Part shown: in pieces, positions 18,724-27,423 of the stretch | Numbering within the stretch: the first letter of the stretch is position 1 | Layout: every line of letters begins with the position of its first letter | Assembly: GCF_016056305.1 (NCBI RefSeq) | Contig: NZ_JAECZC010000036.1 | Location: 1 to 55,759, forward strand | Direction of reading: 5' to 3' | Source of the DNA: Amazonocrinis nigriterrae CENA67 | GTDB lineage: Bacteria; Cyanobacteriota; Cyanobacteriia; Cyanobacteriales; Nostocaceae | DNA: 55,759 nucleotides | The notes under the pieces: model-generated | The model's input: the letters and a program-made list of their open reading frames with translations, nothing else | Databases searched by the model: none | What the model was told of the DNA's origin: nothing | Program-made: the position numbers and the translations under genes

Positions 18724-19074
18724 CAGCAGATACAGCAGATTGCGAGCTAATCGAGTACGCCCCATCCCACTCGTTGGCGATCGCTGCAACATCGATTGGG
18801 TGGTTCTGGCGCTTGTACAAAGTATCACACTAGAACACGCAAACTCCTTTTCCAACAATGGCTATAAGCGTGCCAAATGACCAAATAATTACTAATTCGT
18901 AATTCGTAATTCGTAATTAATATTTAATAAATTGAGGATGCAGAGCAACTTAATTTATTAATGGAAAATAAAAAAAGTTATTCATTGTTCAGAGAAACTA
19001 ACTTGAGGTATGGGGTGTAATTACGAATTATGAATTATCAATTACGAATTATTTTGACCTACTAGTAGGGACTA
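18724..19074. other. intergenic stretch after hoxH
   Basis: The stretch contains a 58-codon plus-strand frame (ATG 18704 to stop 18880) of no recognised family. It also has repeated CGTAATT/AATTACG heptamers (18895-18920 and 19018-19048). No terminator with a clear T-run was seen. Confidence 0.5.
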
Positions 19075-19713
19075 TTATGTTCCCGGACGAGAGCGAATAC
19101 GATCAGGTATATGATGGCGATCGCCTAATATTTCTAACAAAGGGCCATTAACGTCAAATTTAACCATACTTACCGACGCGACCAAAATATTCACCCGATA
19201 GCGATAGCGCCCCAAATCAATTCCCAGTAAACTGCAAAGCATAATCCGAATCGTGGCTTTATGGGAAACTACTAAAACATTACCTTGGGAATGTTTTTCT
19301 TGAATTTCAGCAATTACAGGCATAGAACGGTTAGCAATATCTACCGCAGTTTCTCCACCTAGTGGTGCATTCCAAGCGGGTTCTGTCAACCATTTTACAT
19401 AGTTTTCTGGGTAATTCTCTTGGACAAACGATTTACTCTTAGTTTCCCATTCGCCGTAACTACCTTCTCTAAGCCCGTCACGCAACTGCATATTCATACC
19501 AATGGCATCACACAATGGCTTGGCAGTTGCTATTGTGCGCTTCATTGGGCTAACATAAACCGCTTCCCACTTCAATTTTTGATAAACATTGGCAAAACTC
19601 TCTGCCATCTGCACCCCTTCGGGTGTCAACAGAGCATCAGTTTCACCGCAGAAATTACCACTTTGACTAAAAGTAGTTTCTCCATGCCGCAATAAATATA
19701 AATTAAGTGTCAT
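19075..19713 (-). CDS. histidine phosphatase family protein (phosphoglycerate-mutase-like)
   Basis: The N-terminal LYLLRHGETTFSQSGNFCGE is the RHG motif with the phospho-accepting histidine. The second catalytic histidine is in LVVSHKATIRIM, and the acid/base region lies around REGSYGEWETKS. The 212 residues after the chosen ATG (19713) match the small PhoE/GpmB-like branch. An upstream ATG at 19767 would add 18 residues of no family likeness. The substrate cannot be read from sequence; small sugar phosphates or nucleotides are typical. It points towards hoxH on the opposite strand. Confidence 0.85.
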   Translation of the reverse strand: MTLNLYLLRHGETTFSQSGNFCGETDALLTPEGVQMAESFANVYQKLKWEAVYVSPMKRTIATAKPLCDAIGMNMQLRDGLREGSYGEWETKSKSFVQENYPENYVKWLTEPAWNAPLGGETAVDIANRSMPVIAEIQEKHSQGNVLVVSHKATIRIMLCSLLGIDLGRYRYRVNILVASVSMVKFDVNGPLLEILGDRHHIPDRIRSRPGT

Positions 19714-19881
19714 AGCTTGGATCGCAATTGGGATAAAGGAGTTTGTGCCTAAATAAAATACCATCAATCTCGCAATCTTTTATGTGACACCAGGACAAAG
19801 TAATCAACCAAAAAAGTCAATCAAACACAAACTTTTGAAATCGAAGACGAAATTAGCGGTTTTGGCTAGTACTAGGTATTG

Positions 19882-20055
19882 AGAGGTTGTTTAAAAAGTC
19901 TCAATAATTTAGATTTTAGATAAAATCTAAGTACAATCAACCTCAAACAAAGCTAAAAATATCAAAATTTTCGTTTTACCCACTCCCTATTCCCTACTCC
20001 CGACTCCCTTCAAGCTAGGATTTGAGTATTCAAAACCACTTTCCAAACATCCTCT
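19882..20055. mobile_element. possible MITE-like element
   Basis: AGAGGTTGTTTAAAAAGT (19882-19899) and ACTTTCCAAACATCCTCT (20038-20055) form an 18-base terminal inverted repeat with three mismatches around 174 bp of non-coding sequence. The right-hand 45 bases (CAAG..AGGATTTGAGTATTCAAAA...) recur at about 37892-37936, so the sequence is dispersed. The remaining intergenic DNA (19714-20300) holds a GTAGGGTGCATTA / TTAACGCACC hairpin at 20151-20173 and no gene. Confidence 0.45.
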
Positions 20056-20300
20056 GAGCCAGGATACGGATACCTTTGGTGAATTCCTCAAACAGCTAAA
20101 CTGAGAATTAGGCACGAAACTAAATTTGAGAAAATAGCCAGTAGGGTGCATTATAGCAACGCTTAACGCACCGATAGATATAGTGCATTACGGCTAATAC
20201 TTACTAATATTTTTATCCCATTAGAATATGAAAACGGAGAAAATAAGAACAAAGACACAAAAAGCTCTAGAATTGGGTTAAAATTAGTTAATTACGAAAA

Positions 20301-20600
20301 ATGCATGTTATCAGCTACCGACGCTTAAGAGAGTTTTGTGAAAAACACGCTGATTGTCGTACAGCACTTGATAACTGGTATAAAATTGCTAGCAATGCAG
20401 ATTGGTATAATTTGGTTGAAGTGCAATCTGTTTTCCCAACAGCCGAAGCAGTTAGTGATTTTACTGTATTCAACATCAAAGGCAATAAATATCGGCTAAT
20501 TGTAAGTATAGATTATGAAAAGCAATTGATTTATATAAAATATATCCTTACCCATGCTGAATATGATAAGGAGGAATGGAAAAATGACCCTTATTTTTAA
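20301..20600 (+). CDS. higB: HigB-type toxin, RelE superfamily mRNA interferase
   Basis: The 99-residue protein MHVISYRRLREFCEKHADC... matches the HigB_toxin family. It has the conserved DNWY-K-ASNADWYNLVEVQ region, a VFNIKGNKYRLI strand and the C-terminal YIKYILTHAEYDKEEWK, which carries the residues that act on mRNA at the ribosome. It overlaps the following gene by 17 bases, the toxin-first order typical of higBA. It lies between the hox operon and hoxW together with an ATPase/TOPRIM-like pair. Confidence 0.88.
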   Translation: MHVISYRRLREFCEKHADCRTALDNWYKIASNADWYNLVEVQSVFPTAEAVSDFTVFNIKGNKYRLIVSIDYEKQLIYIKYILTHAEYDKEEWKNDPYF

Positions 20601-20985
20601 TCAAGATAAATATAAAGAATTATTAGTTAAGTATCAACCAAAGTTAATTAAAAATGAAGAAGACAATGAAAAAGCTTTGGCGATAGTCGAAGAATTGATG
20701 CATCTTCCTAATCGCAGTCCTGAAGAAAATGAACTTTATGAACTGCTAATTACTTTAATAGAAAAATTTGAACAAGAATACTATTTACCAGGTCGAGAAT
20801 CGACACCTCATTCTATGTTACTGTTTTTGATGGAGCAAAAGAATATCCAACAGTCAGATTTAGTAAATATTTTGGGTTCTGAAAATCTTGTCTATGAACT
20901 AGTTAATAATCAGCAAGATATTAGTAAATCTCAAGCTAAGGCTTTAGGAGATTTTTTTCAAGTTGACCCTGGTGTGTTTATTTGA
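20584..20985 (+). CDS. higA: HigA-type antitoxin with helix-turn-helix
   Basis: The 133-residue partner of the upstream toxin. The C-terminal half is a Xre/Cro-like helix-turn-helix (LLFLMEQKNIQQSDLVNILGSENLVYELVNNQQDISKSQAKALGDFF). The N-terminal half is acidic and helical, as expected for toxin neutralisation. The start at ATG 20584 is preceded by a strong AAGGAGG, which lies inside the toxin gene. Upstream ATGs at 20554 and 20563 are less well placed. The protein probably also represses its own operon. Confidence 0.86.
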   Translation: MTLIFNQDKYKELLVKYQPKLIKNEEDNEKALAIVEELMHLPNRSPEENELYELLITLIEKFEQEYYLPGRESTPHSMLLFLMEQKNIQQSDLVNILGSENLVYELVNNQQDISKSQAKALGDFFQVDPGVFI

Positions 20986-21018
20986 AACAGGGTGTTGGGC
21001 ATCTGCCATTCAACAACA

Positions 21019-21510
21019 TTATTGCAAATCAAACAGAAATGGTTTGATAGATACAATCATACGATCTAACTCAGTTCTATTGTGTTTGAGAAGATCATGT
21101 CCCCATAATTTATTCGTATTGTCAGAGCAATCTTTGGCAAGAGATTCTCCTATATCCTCAAAACTCTTTCTAATGTCTCTCCTTAAAATTTCTGGTTCAG
21201 ATAGTGCTCCAATAACAAATACTCTGTCAATTAGATCCATTGGAATCTTATCCTTAACATAACTCAGTCTATCTTCATCTTCATCGAAATCAATCAGCAA
21301 GACAATCATTCTCTTTGGATATTGTCGCATTGTAGTAGCATAATCATTCGTGAATATCTCTACAACATTTTCCCAGCCACGAGCCTCTGGTAAAACTTGA
21401 ATAGCCCGACTGTTGAGGTTTAGATTCAGAGTAAATCCGTTTGCGATCTGGCGATTAGCATCATCTTCTGGCAATACAAAAACGTGCAGCTGATACTTAT
21501 TTATGCTCAT
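21019..21510 (-). CDS. TOPRIM-like protein, ATPase partner
   Basis: A 163-residue protein I could not assign to a named family. It shows a TOPRIM-like acidic pattern: an N-terminal strand then Glu15 (HVFVLPEDDANRQIA), a later strand then Asp74-x-Asp76 (MIVLLIDFDEDED), and a conserved-looking RVFVIGALSEPEILR. TOPRIM proteins paired with ABC/OLD-type ATPases are often nucleases or nuclease-like effectors in phage defence (OLD, PARIS, RloB-type). The start overlaps the ATPase stop by four bases (ATGA-type), so the two are co-translated. The TOPRIM assignment is an inference from motifs only. Confidence 0.6.
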   Translation of the reverse strand: MSINKYQLHVFVLPEDDANRQIANGFTLNLNLNSRAIQVLPEARGWENVVEIFTNDYATTMRQYPKRMIVLLIDFDEDEDRLSYVKDKIPMDLIDRVFVIGALSEPEILRRDIRKSFEDIGESLAKDCSDNTNKLWGHDLLKHNRTELDRMIVSIKPFLFDLQ

Positions 21511-22604
21511 AGTTCTACATCGCCACGAATCAAGGCATCTACAAGATCACCTTGAATAGATATATCACTGAGCGGTCTTATTAAAGTTGGTTCTAAGTGG
21601 TTTTTTCGATGGAGAACTAAGGTATTTTCATCTGAAAATTTTCGGATTGCTTCAGGATTATGAGATGTCACTAAAATTTGACCACTATTCTTAAATGAAC
21701 GTCGCAGTGATGTAACAAAATGTCCAACTTCTGATAAGGATAGATAGTTATCAGGCTCATCCCAAAAGCAAAGAAGTGGCCCATAAAATTTGTTAGCAGC
21801 TAAAACAACAGCACAAAGAAAAAAGCATTTCTCCCCATCTGATAAATCCTTAAAATCAATACTCAGATTTGCATTATTTGCTTCAAACCGAACAATCATA
21901 TTTTTAGAGTCTTTGCCAATCTGTTCATTCAGAAAATCCTGAATGTCAGGCATAACTTCTCGAAGATATTTATCAACTTGTGTATAAGCAGCAGGATAAC
22001 GACTAAGTAACCCAGAAATCCACTCACCGAAGTTTGAACCCTCTCGCTTTGGTTCTAAAGTTTCACCGTTAGATTCTCCAGTCATCAAGCTTGGGATGGG
22101 AGCTAAAATAATCATGCGAGCAAGCCAAGTTTTGAAAATACGAAGTCGATCAGTCTCTGATTGCTCCTGTATTACTGGAAGGGCCACAAGATGCCAATCC
22201 ACCGAAAATTGAGCTTCACGATTGTAAAGAGTGACTTTGGCTTCTTTTCGTGAGTATATTGGTTCTCCTGAAACTAACAGTTGTTCTTCAAAAACTCTAA
22301 GTTCTTTAAATTTTTCTGGTAACTCCAAGGCAAGGATATATTTGTATAATTTATCGTCAAGTAATACTTCTATTTCAAAGCGAATCGGCACATCAGACCT
22401 GCCACGAGCAAAATCTTTCGACTGGACAAGTTGACCAACTCTATTTATACCTCGCCCGACGGATTGAAGCACCTCTAATGCATAGGCAACAGTCGATTTA
22501 CCTGCACCATTTTTACCAATTAAGAGAACAGATGACATTCCCTTTGTGGGCAGTTCAAAGTTTTCTAGGCATCTGAAGTTGTGTATATACAGTCTTTGGA
22601 GCAT
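21507..22604 (-). CDS. AAA/ABC-type ATPase (OLD/RecF-like)
   Basis: A 365-residue SMC/RecF-like ATPase. Walker A is LIGKNGAGKST (residues about 28-38), the ABC signature region is DLSDGEKCFF, Walker B is LLCFWDEPDNYLS, and the H-loop is LVTSHNPEA. The start MLQRLYIHNFRCLENFEL is typical for proteins of this group that act on DNA or sense damage. The insert between the motifs is short, so there is no internal TOPRIM domain. That function may be supplied by the adjacent 163-residue protein. It lies beside a higBA module, consistent with a defence or stability islet (inference). Confidence 0.82.
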   Translation of the reverse strand: MLQRLYIHNFRCLENFELPTKGMSSVLLIGKNGAGKSTVAYALEVLQSVGRGINRVGQLVQSKDFARGRSDVPIRFEIEVLLDDKLYKYILALELPEKFKELRVFEEQLLVSGEPIYSRKEAKVTLYNREAQFSVDWHLVALPVIQEQSETDRLRIFKTWLARMIILAPIPSLMTGESNGETLEPKREGSNFGEWISGLLSRYPAAYTQVDKYLREVMPDIQDFLNEQIGKDSKNMIVRFEANNANLSIDFKDLSDGEKCFFLCAVVLAANKFYGPLLCFWDEPDNYLSLSEVGHFVTSLRRSFKNSGQILVTSHNPEAIRKFSDENTLVLHRKNHLEPTLIRPLSDISIQGDLVDALIRGDVEL

Positions 22605-22867
22605 AAGAAAACGATTTCAATAACTGGAAAGTCAAAGAACTTTTTGATCTGCCTCAGTAGTGAATCAGCATTGGTACGAACGTCTTGCCAATTCGGGTGC
22701 TTTGCTGATCGATAAAGGATTAACTATATATTAAATTACATTTACTTCCATCACAAATGTCAATATTTGGAAAAAACTGTGAGGATTAGTTCAAAGCTTC
22801 TCTAGCTCCTCACAAGTTCCTCAAGTTTTTTAACTAACTTCAAAATGAGGTTAGGCAGTTAACAAGT
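22605..22867. other. intergenic stretch upstream of hoxW, possible gene relic
   Basis: A short plus-strand frame (22660-22734) reads MNQHWYERLANSGALLIDKG..., which looks like a protein C-terminus but has no body in front of it. A motif near 22804-22830 (CTCCTCACAAGTTCCTCAA) closely resembles one upstream of hoxE at about 12487-12505. Confidence 0.3.
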
Positions 22868-23302
22868 ATGAATTGTCATGTAATAGCGATTGGTTATGGT
22901 AATGAGTTGCGTAGTGATGATGGTATTGGGCAACGAGTAGCTAAGGCGTTGCATCTATCAAACATGAAATCTATTGCTGTCCACCAACTCACACCTGAAC
23001 TTGCTGAAGCTTTAGCAAACAGTGATTTGGCAGTCTTTATCGATGCTTGTTTGATGTCCGAAAGTTCTCAGGTGCAAGTAGAACCAATTTTACCTGCATC
23101 CGGCAATTATATCACAGCACATACAGCCGAACCGCGATCGCTCTTAGCTCTGACTCAAGCAATTTACGGTTATTGTCCGCCAGCTTGGTGGATTAAAGTC
23201 CCAGGAGTAAACTTTGAATTAGGCTACACTTTATCACCAATTGCCGAAACTGGAATAGCGATCGCCATTCAAAAAATTACCCAAATTATTAGTAGGCAGT
23301 AG
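22868..23302 (+). CDS. hoxW: hydrogenase maturation endopeptidase HoxW
   Basis: A 144-residue peptidase of the HycI/HybD family that removes the C-terminal peptide of the hydrogenase large subunit after nickel insertion. The signature AIGYGNELRSDDGIG carries the first nickel-sensing acid. The second acid is in VFIDAC, and the histidine is in TAHTAEPRSL. Its substrate is most likely HoxH, encoded 4 kb upstream. The islet at 20.3-22.6 kb separates the two. The HoxW rather than HupW name rests on this context. Confidence 0.88.
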   Translation: MNCHVIAIGYGNELRSDDGIGQRVAKALHLSNMKSIAVHQLTPELAEALANSDLAVFIDACLMSESSQVQVEPILPASGNYITAHTAEPRSLLALTQAIYGYCPPAWWIKVPGVNFELGYTLSPIAETGIAIAIQKITQIISRQ

Positions 23303-23492
23303 GGAAGATTAATTTTTACACCAAGTAAGTGAAAATCAACATAACTATTTTACGAAACGTAAATATGTCTGAGACTTTGACCACTGACAACTGACCAGTG
23401 ACAACTGACAACTAACAACCCCCTCCTGTCAAAGACGCTACGCGAACACCAATTAACTTTATTCGCACCAACCTACTTACTTATTCAAAAGT

Positions 23493-26444
23493 ATGCAAAA
23501 GCCTATGCAGCCAGCCGTCGAACGCGCTTATGATATTTTACGAGCCGAGAAAGTTAATCCCCTCGATGCCATATTTGCACCCAAAACTGTGGCTGTAATT
23601 GGTGCTAGCGAAAAGGCTGATAGTGTTGGACGCACTCTATTATGGAACTTAATTAGTAATCCTTTTGGTGGCACTATTTTCCCTGTCAATCCCAAGCGCC
23701 ACAGCATACTGGGCATCAAAGCTTACCCAACTATACATGATGTCCCGGAATTAGTTGATTTAGCAGTTATTGCCACCCCAGCGCCAACAGTCCCAGATAT
23801 TATTAGTCAGTGCGTAGATGCAGGTGTCAAAGGTGCAATTATCTTGAGTGCAGGTTTTAAAGAAGCTGGTGCTGAGGGTGTAGCCTTAGAACAGCAAATA
23901 CTTGAGCAAGCCCATCGTGGCAAAATGCGGATTATTGGCCCGAACTGCTTGGGTGTGATGAGTCCACGCACAGGTTTAAATGCGACTTTTGCCAGTACAA
24001 TGGCGCGTCCTGGAAATGTCGGCTTTATTAGTCAAAGTGGAGCGCTTTGTACTGCTATCCTTGATTGGAGTTTCAGAGAAAACGTTGGTTTTAGCGCCTT
24101 TGTTTCCCTTGGTTCGATGCTAGATGTGGGTTGGGGAGATTTGATTTATTACCTTGGTGATGACCCCCACACTAAAAGTATTGTAATTTACATGGAATCA
24201 ATCGGGGATGCGCGTTCATTTCTCTCAGCAGCGCGGGAAGTTGCTTTAACTAAGCCGATTATTGTGATTAAAGCAGGTCGTAGTGAAGCCGCAGCCAAAG
24301 CAGCAGCTTCCCACACTGGCGCATTAACAGGAAGTGATGAAGTGCTTCATGCAGCTTTTAGGCGTTGTGGGGTGTTGCGCGTCAACAGCATTTCTGACTT
24401 GTTTGATATGGCGGAGTTACTCGCAAAACAACCGCGTCCCAAAGGCCCACGCCTGACAATTTTAACTAACGCAGGTGGGCCGGGAGTACTTGCTACTGAT
24501 GCTTTGATTGCTGCTGGTGGAGAAGTTGCACCCATTTCTGAGGAAACTAGCGCAGCCTTAAACCAACTATTACCAACACATTGGAGTCATGGCAACCCAA
24601 TTGATATTCTAGGCGACGCTGACCCACAAAGATATACCAAAGCCTTGGAAATTGCTGCTAAAGATCCCAATAGTGAAGGCTTATTGGTGATTCTCACACC
24701 CCAAGCGATGACAGACCCCACCCAAACAGCCGAACAATTGAAACCCTACGCGCAGATGTCTGGTAAACCCATCCTTGCTAGTTGGATGGGAGGCGCAGAT
24801 GTGGCAGCAGGCGAGATGATTCTCAATCGTAATCATATCCCGACTTATGCTTATCCTGATACCGCCGCTCGCTTGTTTACTTACATGTGGCAATCTAGTT
24901 ATAACCTGCGCGGTATCTACGAAACTCCGGTAATGCCAACAAATGATGCGTCGTCAGGGATACCAGACCGTAAATGTGTGGAAAAAATTATCCAAACAGC
25001 ACGCCAGGCACAGCGAACTATTCTCACAGAGTTTGAATCAAAGCAGATTTTAGCAGCTTATGGTATTCCTGTAGTTGCCACTTGCGTTGCTAAAAGTGAA
25101 GATGAAGCAGTTGAATGTGCCCAAAAAATTGGCTATCCGGTTGTTTTAAAGCTGTTTTCCGAGATAATTACCCATAAAACTGATGTTGGCGGTGTGCAGT
25201 TAAATTTAAAAGATGCTGATGCTGTACGACACGCCTACCGCACTATTGAATCATCTTTACACGAGAAACTACAACACGACCCTCATTACTCAGCACTCAA
25301 CACTCAAAACTCAGCAACGCCACATGCTCCACTTGGGGAGACCCCAAGACCGCAGTGGCTCCTCAGCAACGCCACATGCTCCACTTGGGGAGACCCCAAG
25401 ACCGCAGTGGCTCCTCAGCAACGCCACATGCTCCACTTGGGGAGACCCCAAGACCGCAGTGGCTCCTCAGTACTCTTCCTAGGTGTAACCGTGCAGCCAA
25501 TGGTGAAAATGGTCGGTTATGAACTGATTATTGGCAGTAGTCTTGATGCACAGTTTGGCCCGGTGTTGCTTTTTGGTACAGGAGGACAACTTGTCGAAGT
25601 TTTTCACGATCGCGCGATCGCACTTCCACCCCTGAATACCACTTTAGCGCGCCGCATGATGGAGCAAACACAAATTTACAAAGCCCTTCAAGGAGTCCGG
25701 GGACGCAAAAGTGTTGATATGGCTGCCCTTGAACAATTAATGGTGCGATTTAGTCAATTAGTTGTAGAACAACGTTGGATTAAGGAAATCGATATTAATC
25801 CGTTGCTGGCTTCGTCTTTTGAATTAATTGCCCTCGATGCTAGGATGATCCTGCACGACGCAGATATGAAACAAGAGCAACTGCCAAAGTTAGCAATTCG
25901 ACCCTATCCCATACAATATGTGGGAAATTGGACGATGAAAGACGGCACGTTAGTTACCATCCGTCCCATCCGTCCAGAAGATGAGCCGCTGATGGTACAA
26001 TTTCATCAAACACTCTCAGAGCAAAGTGTTTATTTTCGTTATTTCCATTTAATTAAGCTGCGGTCAAGAGTAGCCCATGAACGGCTGACACGTATTTGCT
26101 TTATTGATTACGATCGCGAAATCGCTCTAGTTGTAGAATATCAAAATCCCCAAACGCAGATACGGGAAATTTTAGCAGTCGGTCGATTGAGTAAAATACA
26201 TAATACAAACGAAGCAGAATTTGCTATTTTGGTAAGCGATCGCTGTCAATGCCAAGGTATAGGCACTGAATTACTGCGACGGTTACTGCAAGTTAGTCGA
26301 GATGAGCAACTAACCAAAATCACTGCTGATATCCTGGTTGACAATTATGCCATGCAAAAAGTTTGCGAAAAACTTGGTTTTCGCATCGAACGCACAGATG
26401 ATCCCACTGTAGTCAAAGCTGAAATCGATACATTGCCGAATTGA
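23493..26444 (+). CDS. ADP-forming acyl-CoA synthetase fused to GNAT acetyltransferase, with triple repeat insertion
   Basis: A 983-residue fusion of the Pat/ADP-forming acetyl-CoA synthetase type. A CoA-binding Rossmann domain (about 25-155; [23 protein letters not shown]) comes first. Next are a ligase-CoA domain with the phospho-histidine region [11 protein letters not shown] and an ATP-grasp domain (about 500-790; [10 protein letters not shown] ... [16 protein letters not shown] ... EIDINPL). Last is a GNAT domain (about 810-983; [26 protein letters not shown]). Such proteins interconvert acyl-CoA and acid with ATP, or acetylate lysines of metabolic enzymes. Residues about 607-659 are three tandem 52-bp repeat units read in three successive frames, preceded by SALNTQNS from another repeat. 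They sit in a loop before LGVTVQPMV, and both flanks align with normal family sequence in one frame. Confidence 0.92.
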   Translation: MQKPMQPAVERAYDILRAEKVNPLDAIFAPKTVAVIGASEKADSVGRTLLWNLISNPFGGTIFPVNPKRHSILGIKAYPTIHDVPELVDLAVIATPAPTVPDIISQCVDAGVKGAIILSAGFKEAGAEGVALEQQILEQAHRGKMRIIGPNCLGVMSPRTGLNATFASTMARPGNVGFISQSGALCTAILDWSFRENVGFSAFVSLGSMLDVGWGDLIYYLGDDPHTKSIVIYMESIGDARSFLSAAREVALTKPIIVIKAGRSEAAAKAAASHTGALTGSDEVLHAAFRRCGVLRVNSISDLFDMAELLAKQPRPKGPRLTILTNAGGPGVLATDALIAAGGEVAPISEETSAALNQLLPTHWSHGNPIDILGDADPQRYTKALEIAAKDPNSEGLLVILTPQAMTDPTQTAEQLKPYAQMSGKPILASWMGGADVAAGEMILNRNHIPTYAYPDTAARLFTYMWQSSYNLRGIYETPVMPTNDASSGIPDRKCVEKIIQTARQAQRTILTEFESKQILAAYGIPVVATCVAKSEDEAVECAQKIGYPVVLKLFSEIITHKTDVGGVQLNLKDADAVRHAYRTIESSLHEKLQHDPHYSALNTQNSATPHAPLGETPRPQWLLSNATCSTWGDPKTAVAPQQRHMLHLGRPQDRSGSSVLFLGVTVQPMVKMVGYELIIGSSLDAQFGPVLLFGTGGQLVEVFHDRAIALPPLNTTLARRMMEQTQIYKALQGVRGRKSVDMAALEQLMVRFSQLVVEQRWIKEIDINPLLASSFELIALDARMILHDADMKQEQLPKLAIRPYPIQYVGNWTMKDGTLVTIRPIRPEDEPLMVQFHQTLSEQSVYFRYFHLIKLRSRVAHERLTRICFIDYDREIALVVEYQNPQTQIREILAVGRLSKIHNTNEAEFAILVSDRCQCQGIGTELLRRLLQVSRDEQLTKITADILVDNYAMQKVCEKLGFRIERTDDPTVVKAEIDTLPN
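25312..25467. repeat. three tandem 52-bp palindromic units inside a CDS
   Basis: Three identical units occupy 25312-25363, 25364-25415 and 25416-25467. Each contains CTTGGGG-AGA-CCCCAAG as a perfect hairpin, with an outer GCCAC/GTGGC pairing. The unit is the reverse complement of the hoxF insert (13379-13426). Because 52 is not divisible by three, each copy is read in a different frame, and three copies restore the frame. Confidence 0.95.
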
Positions 26445-26639
26445 AGCAAGTAGAAACGGGTAAATAAACATAACCTCAAAGTTGATACATTTAGGCAAGC
26501 AGGGGAGCAGGGGAGCAGAGGGGCAGAGGGGCAGGGGGGCAGGGGATAAGTCAATTAAAACAGCATAGAATAACCAAGTAGCCCAGACTTGTAACTTGAC
26601 ACCATTAATAGAACCAGTCCACAAATAATATATTTTGGC
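26445..26639. repeat. GC-rich low-complexity intergenic repeat
   Basis: GCAGGGGA and GCAGAGGG-type short repeats occupy 26493-26547 between convergent genes. Nothing else was recognised. Confidence 0.7.
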
Positions 26640-26942
26640 TCAAACCGAGGACTGAGGCGCTTTCGCCCCTTCGGGGCGAAAGCGACGGTTGGGCATTTTA
26701 TTTTCTGGAAATCCCCTACCAACTGCTGCTTGCCAACATTGTTTAAATGCTTCGTCTCGATGACAAGCATCAAAATAGCCTTTTGCCCACTCAGGATTGT
26801 CGTAATAATATTGATTTGCTTGTATCGCTGAAGTCAAATTGGCAATTGTACAAGTGGGAATTTCTCCAGTTTGCCAATCAACACAAGCATCCTGGGCAAT
26901 ACACTGATGTAAGAGTACAACCTTGTCATCAACACTAAGCAT
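26640..26942 (-). CDS. hypothetical protein with cysteine-containing helical body
   Basis: A 100-residue protein, not recognised. The first 80 residues look like a genuine folded domain (QCIAQDACVDWQTGEIPTC, YYYDNPEWAKGYFDACHRDE, AFKQCWQAAVGRG), with five cysteines that could bind metal or form disulfides. The last 15 residues (RRFRPEGAKAPQSSV) are encoded by a dispersed hairpin repeat (26658-26684), so the natural C-terminus has probably been replaced. It is convergent with the acyl-CoA synthetase gene. Confidence 0.6.
   Translation of the reverse strand: MLSVDDKVVLLHQCIAQDACVDWQTGEIPTCTIANLTSAIQANQYYYDNPEWAKGYFDACHRDEAFKQCWQAAVGRGFPENKMPNRRFRPEGAKAPQSSV
26658..26684. repeat. perfect 12-base-stem hairpin repeat
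   Basis: CGCTTTCGCCCC-TTC-GGGGCGAAAGCG is a perfect palindrome with a three-base loop and no T-run. It therefore resembles a REP-like element more than a terminator. It overlaps the 3' end of the preceding hypothetical gene. Confidence 0.85.
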
Positions 26943-27256
26943 ATTTGGAAAGTCCCTTTTTGGGAAAGTGGCTTTGATTAACCTCTTTTTAATATCTCAC
27001 TATATATTTAGTTGCTTGATAGTAGTAATAATATGCAACATTCAGTAGACCAAAAAGTTCTGCGATCACTCTTTTGTGAATACTTGTCTAAGTGGATTTT
27101 GGTTAAAGATTAGTAATTTTAAATACTAGTATTGCATTGCTGAGTTGACCTTGTGACATAAGTAAAGTTAATAAATCAGCCAAGTATAAGAGCAAATCTC
27201 AGTAGACCGAAAAGTTTGGCGATCGCTAAAAAATAGTAGTGTAAGCTAATCAGCAT
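26943..27256. other. AT-rich intergenic stretch with a direct repeat
   Basis: An imperfect direct repeat, CAGTAGACC(A/G)AAAAGTT, occurs at 27043 and 27200, each followed by GCGATC. No gene was recognised. Confidence 0.5.
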
Positions 27257-27423
27257 TTAAGTTGCAATATAGTTGACATTGCCTTTATTTTTGATTTTCC
27301 GATGGCACTTAATCACTAACTCACCTTGGTTTAACAGCTTATCTAGTAGTGATTTCAATTTATCTACCGATTGAAACAGACGGTGAGCAATATATTCTTT
27401 AGATGACTGATGACTGTCATTGG
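27257..27423 (-). pseudogene. short open frame or truncated gene, no start codon
   Basis: The minus strand reads NDSHQSSKEYIAHRLFQSVD, then KLKSLLDKLLNQGELVIKCH, then RKIKNKGNVNYIAT and stop. This is a convincing helical protein sequence of about 54 residues. The only ATG nearby (ATGACAGTC) is in another frame, and the frame runs into the end of the GGDEF gene. It could be a frameshifted small gene. The family is unknown. Confidence 0.35.

Noticed and set aside
18704-18880. 58-codon frame overlapping the end of hoxH
   Set aside because: It starts inside hoxH, has no recognised family and has a coding frame of similar quality on the other strand; not enough to call a gene.
21019-22604. ATPase/TOPRIM-like pair considered as a known Gabija or PARIS system
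   Set aside because: No UvrD-like helicase is present, and the small partner is too short and too weakly matched to name either system; left as unclassified.
25213-25482. 89-codon overlapping frame inside the acyl-CoA synthetase gene
   Set aside because: It is an alternative frame through the stop-free 52-bp repeats, not a separate gene.
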